Assembly (NCBI GenBank): GCA_027335515.1
Contig: DAHWHT010000243.1
Location: 1 to 7,163 of the forward strand
Source of the DNA: Clostridia bacterium
GTDB taxonomy: Bacteria; Bacillota_E; RBS10-35; JAJYVN01
DNA: 7,163 nt
Direction: 5' to 3'
The notes under the pieces were generated by a model. That model was not told the DNA's origin. It was given only the letters and a program-made list of their open reading frames with translations, and did no database searches. Below are positions 5,336-7,163 of the stretch, one piece after another. How positions within the stretch are numbered: position 1 is the first letter of the stretch; every line of letters begins with the position of its first letter. The translations under genes were made by a program, and so were the position numbers.

Positions 5336-6576
5336 GCAGCGTCGAACCGGTGGCGCCCGTGGCCGGTATGCGTCGTCCGTTCGATGCGGGGAACTGGGCG
5401 GACCAATTCCGGCTCAGCTTTCTATGGTTTTCCGGCAACGCCCTCTGGGAGGCCCTGTTGACCGTCCTGCTGCCCCTCCTGGTGCTGCAGGCGGTGGGAG
5501 AATCGCGCAAGGTCGTGGCGCTCAGCCTGATCGCGATGCTGGGCACGCTCTTGGCCAGTGTGGTGCATCCGCTGGCCGGCTGGCTGTCCGATGGCACGCG
5601 ATCGCGCTTCGGGCGTCGGCGGCCGTACGTTCTGGGCGGCGGCGTGCTGGCGGTCGCGGCGACGGTGTGGCTGGGGTATACGCGCGGCTACACCGAACTG
5701 ATCGTGGCGGTCCTCGGTTTGCAGTTTGCGTACAACGTGGCGATCGCCGCCTACCAGGCCTACATCCCTGAGGTGGTCCCCGACGCCGGCCGGGGCAAGG
5801 CCAGCGGCTTTCAGGGGCTGATGTCGAGCCTGGGTGCTCTGGTCGGGGCGATCGGCGCGGCGCTGCTGGTGCGGCCGGCCAGCTACCATTGGATGCTGCT
5901 CTTCCTGGCCGTGCTGCTCGCCGCGGGTGTGGCCGTCACCGTCTTTGGCCTGCCCGAGGGCCGCATGCCGCCGCCGCGGCCGGAGGTGCGGCGGGGGACG
6001 CGCAACTACGCCAACCTGGTTTGGGTGATGGTCACCCGGGCCCTGGTCATGCTCGGCTTTTACACACTGCTGACCTACCTTGCGTATTACCTCCACGACG
6101 TCCTGCGCCTCCCCCACGCGATCCAGGACACCTCCTACATCGTGGCGGTGACCATCCTTTCGGCCAGCGCGGTCACCCTCTGGTGCGGCCGCTGGTCCGA
6201 CCGGGTCGGCCGTCGGGCCATCGTGTCCGTCGCCGGCGTGGCGATGGGGATCGGATCCCTGGCGTTCCTGGCCGTGCACGGGTTTTGGCCGGTGTGCGCG
6301 GTGGGGGCGCTTTTTGGCGCCGGCTATGGCGCCTATATCTCCGTGGACTGGGCCCTGGCCACCGATGTTCTGCCGGACGCCTCGGGGGTGGCGCGCGACA
6401 TGGGGGTCTGGGGTCTGGCGATCACCGTGCCGCAGATGCTCGCGCCGGCCCTGGCCGGGGGGGTGTTCCTGCTGCTGCCGCAGCAGACGGTCGCCTACCG
6501 GGCTGTGTTCGTGCTGGCGGGGCTGTATGCGTTGGTGGGTTCGGGCCTGGTCTGGCGGATCCGCGGCGTCCGTTGA
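5332..6576 (+). CDS. MFS transporter, sugar-type (12 transmembrane helices)
   Basis: A 414-residue inner-membrane carrier of the major facilitator superfamily, probably proton- or cation-coupled sugar uptake. Twelve hydrophobic segments can be placed, at roughly 27-54, 62-84, 98-115, 120-140, 163-181, 186-206, 228-252, 265-285, 296-315, 317-337, 356-380 and 387-407. A charged cytoplasmic loop (about 207-226) sits between the two six-helix halves. The loop 2-3 signature is GWLSDGTRSRFGRRRP (83-98) and its copy in the second half is GRWSDRVGRRAIV (286-298). Together with AYQAYIPEVVPD (140-151) and VDWALATDVLPD (338-349), these recall the GPH/SLC45-like sugar carrier group. The ATG at 5332 is chosen because the 5' part of the open frame (from 4837) overlaps the epimerase and lacks a family match; GGTGGG lies 6 bases upstream, and a short ORF ends on it by ATGA overlap. 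ATG at 5368 is an alternative. The neighbouring epimerase and NagB-like genes suggest a sugar or amino-sugar substrate, but its identity is unknown. Confidence 0.87.
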   Translation: MSSVEPVAPVAGMRRPFDAGNWADQFRLSFLWFSGNALWEALLTVLLPLLVLQAVGESRKVVALSLIAMLGTLLASVVHPLAGWLSDGTRSRFGRRRPYVLGGGVLAVAATVWLGYTRGYTELIVAVLGLQFAYNVAIAAYQAYIPEVVPDAGRGKASGFQGLMSSLGALVGAIGAALLVRPASYHWMLLFLAVLLAAGVAVTVFGLPEGRMPPPRPEVRRGTRNYANLVWVMVTRALVMLGFYTLLTYLAYYLHDVLRLPHAIQDTSYIVAVTILSASAVTLWCGRWSDRVGRRAIVSVAGVAMGIGSLAFLAVHGFWPVCAVGALFGAGYGAYISVDWALATDVLPDASGVARDMGVWGLAITVPQMLAPALAGGVFLLLPQQTVAYRAVFVLAGLYALVGSGLVWRIRGVR

Positions 6577-6634
6577 CGGGCCGCCGCCGCGGCGGGCGCC
6601 TGCGGGATGGATGCCGGCGGGGGTGGGTGTGGGG
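6577..6634 (+). promoter_or_regulatory. Short MFS-nagB-like gap with G-rich ribosome site
   Basis: The 58-base gap contains the palindrome CCGCCGCGGCGG (6584-6595), which has no loop or T-run and is not convincing as a terminator. It also has the G-rich tract GGGGGTGGGTGTGGGG (6619-6634) directly before the ATG. GGGGGTGG at 6619-6626 is the likely ribosome site, 8 bases from the start. The spacing fits cotranscription with the transporter. Confidence 0.45.
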
Positions 6635-7163
6635 ATGAAGGCGTCGGACGGCCTCGGACTGGTGGTCCACGTGGGTGCGACGCGCCAGGAGATGGCGCGG
6701 CAGGCGGCGCGGGCCGTGGCGGAGCGGCTGCGGGCCCTGCGGCGTCGGCCCCGCACGGTGCATGTGGCGTTTGCGGCCGCGCCTTCGCAGGCCGAATTTC
6801 TGGAGGCCCTGCGGCGGGAGCCGGGGATTCCCTGGCCCCGCATGGTCGCCTTTCAGCTCGACGATTACGTGGATCTACCGGCCGGCGCCCCCCAGCGCTT
6901 TGCGTCCTGGCTGGACCGCCACCTGTTTGCGCAGGTTCCGCTTGGGACCGTGCACCGCCTCGACGTCGGTGCCGGCCCGGACGCGGCGTGCGCGCGCTAT
7001 GCGGCCCTGCTGCGCGCCCACCCCCTGGACATCGCCTGCGTCGGCATCGGGGATAACGGGCACCTGGCATTCAACGACCCGCCGCTGGCCGATCTGGAGG
7101 ACCCCCTGTGGGTGAAGGCCGTGGAGTTGGACGAGGCCTGCCGCCGCCAGCAGGTGGAGGATG
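6635..7163 (+). CDS. NagB-like glucosamine-6-phosphate deaminase/isomerase family protein (3' partial)
   Basis: The first 176 residues of a protein running off the window, in the family of glucosamine-6-phosphate deaminase (NagB: glucosamine-6-P to fructose-6-P plus ammonia) and 6-phosphogluconolactonase. Family landmarks are VAFQLDDYVDLP (71-82), matching the E. coli motif around Asp72, and GIGDNGHLAFNDP (137-149), matching the catalytic loop around Asp141-His143-Glu148. ARYAALLRAHPLDIACVGIG (120-139) is also typical. His143 is kept, but the Asp141 position is Asn and the Glu148 position is Asp. The N-terminal phosphate-binding GGTP-type loop is replaced by AFAAAPSQAEFLEAL (45-59). This describes a divergent clade often labelled glucosamine-6-phosphate deaminase without proof. 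The ATG at 6635 has a G-rich ribosome site; an in-frame ATG at 6611 would add eight residues. It follows the MFS gene by 58 bases on the same strand, so it likely shares the transcript. Substrate uncertain. Confidence 0.85.
   Translation, partial: MKASDGLGLVVHVGATRQEMARQAARAVAERLRALRRRPRTVHVAFAAAPSQAEFLEALRREPGIPWPRMVAFQLDDYVDLPAGAPQRFASWLDRHLFAQVPLGTVHRLDVGAGPDAACARYAALLRAHPLDIACVGIGDNGHLAFNDPPLADLEDPLWVKAVELDEACRRQQVED

Noticed and set aside
5070..5597. 176-codon upstream extension of the epimerase frame
   Set aside because: It runs antisense into the MFS coding region. The ATG at 5069 has a ribosome site and matches the usual first strand of the barrel.
6584..6595. Palindrome CCGCCGCGGCGG after the MFS gene as a terminator
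   Set aside because: It has no loop, no T-run and is GC-repeat sequence. The next gene begins within 60 bases on the same strand.
5422..6843. 473-codon minus-strand ORF opposite the MFS gene
   Set aside because: It is low-complexity and His/Arg/Gln-rich, antisense to a clear 12-helix transporter.
1..7163. CRISPR arrays, tRNA/rRNA genes, insertion sequences, defence or phage genes
   Set aside because: No direct repeat arrays, no cloverleaf-like segments, no transposase or integrase motifs and no compositional break were seen.

Overview
This is a GC-rich bacterial stretch (roughly 70% G+C by eye). Genes are tightly packed, with no tRNA, rRNA, CRISPR array or insertion sequence. The phylum cannot be fixed from the window. 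The asparagine synthetase resembles the AsnB subfamily I know mainly from Firmicutes/Clostridia, and TatA is of the Leu-Thr-Pro-x-His type, so a GC-rich Firmicutes-like lineage is a reasonable guess and no more than that.

Layout. (1) 2-1807, plus strand: 3' part of a glutamine-hydrolysing asparagine synthetase whose N-terminal catalytic cysteine lies before the window. (2) 1808-1980: spacer with a GC-rich hairpin just after the stop and a textbook G-quadruplex motif before the next gene. (3) 1981-2226, plus: a small TatA/E-type twin-arginine translocase subunit. (4) 4202-2211, minus: a large membrane glycosyltransferase of the GT87 (DUF2029) type with an unusual C-terminal beta-rich domain, converging on and overlapping tatA by 16 bases. 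(5) 5069-4254, minus: a sugar-phosphate isomerase/epimerase TIM barrel, 51 bases upstream of the GT87 gene on the same strand. (6) 5070-5331: divergent control region with an inverted pair of GGGGGTGG elements, a hairpin over the epimerase ribosome site and a possible 41-codon ORF. (7) 5332-6576, plus: a 12-helix MFS sugar-type transporter. (8) 6635 to the window end, plus: the first 176 residues of a NagB-like (glucosamine-6-phosphate deaminase/isomerase family) protein with altered active-site residues.

How they may work together. The epimerase, MFS transporter and NagB-like protein are arranged around one divergent promoter region and look like a sugar or amino-sugar uptake and catabolism module: import, isomerisation or epimerisation, and deamination/isomerisation of a phosphorylated sugar. 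The substrate cannot be read from the sequence. The GT87 enzyme, possibly cotranscribed with the epimerase, would act on the outer face of the membrane using a polyprenyl-phosphate sugar donor. AsnB and TatA look like separate housekeeping functions.

I found no clear new defence or mobile system. The most unusual items are the GT87 fusion, the divergent NagB-like enzyme in its sugar cluster, the symmetrical divergent promoter with a small ORF, and the G-quadruplex in the tatA leader.
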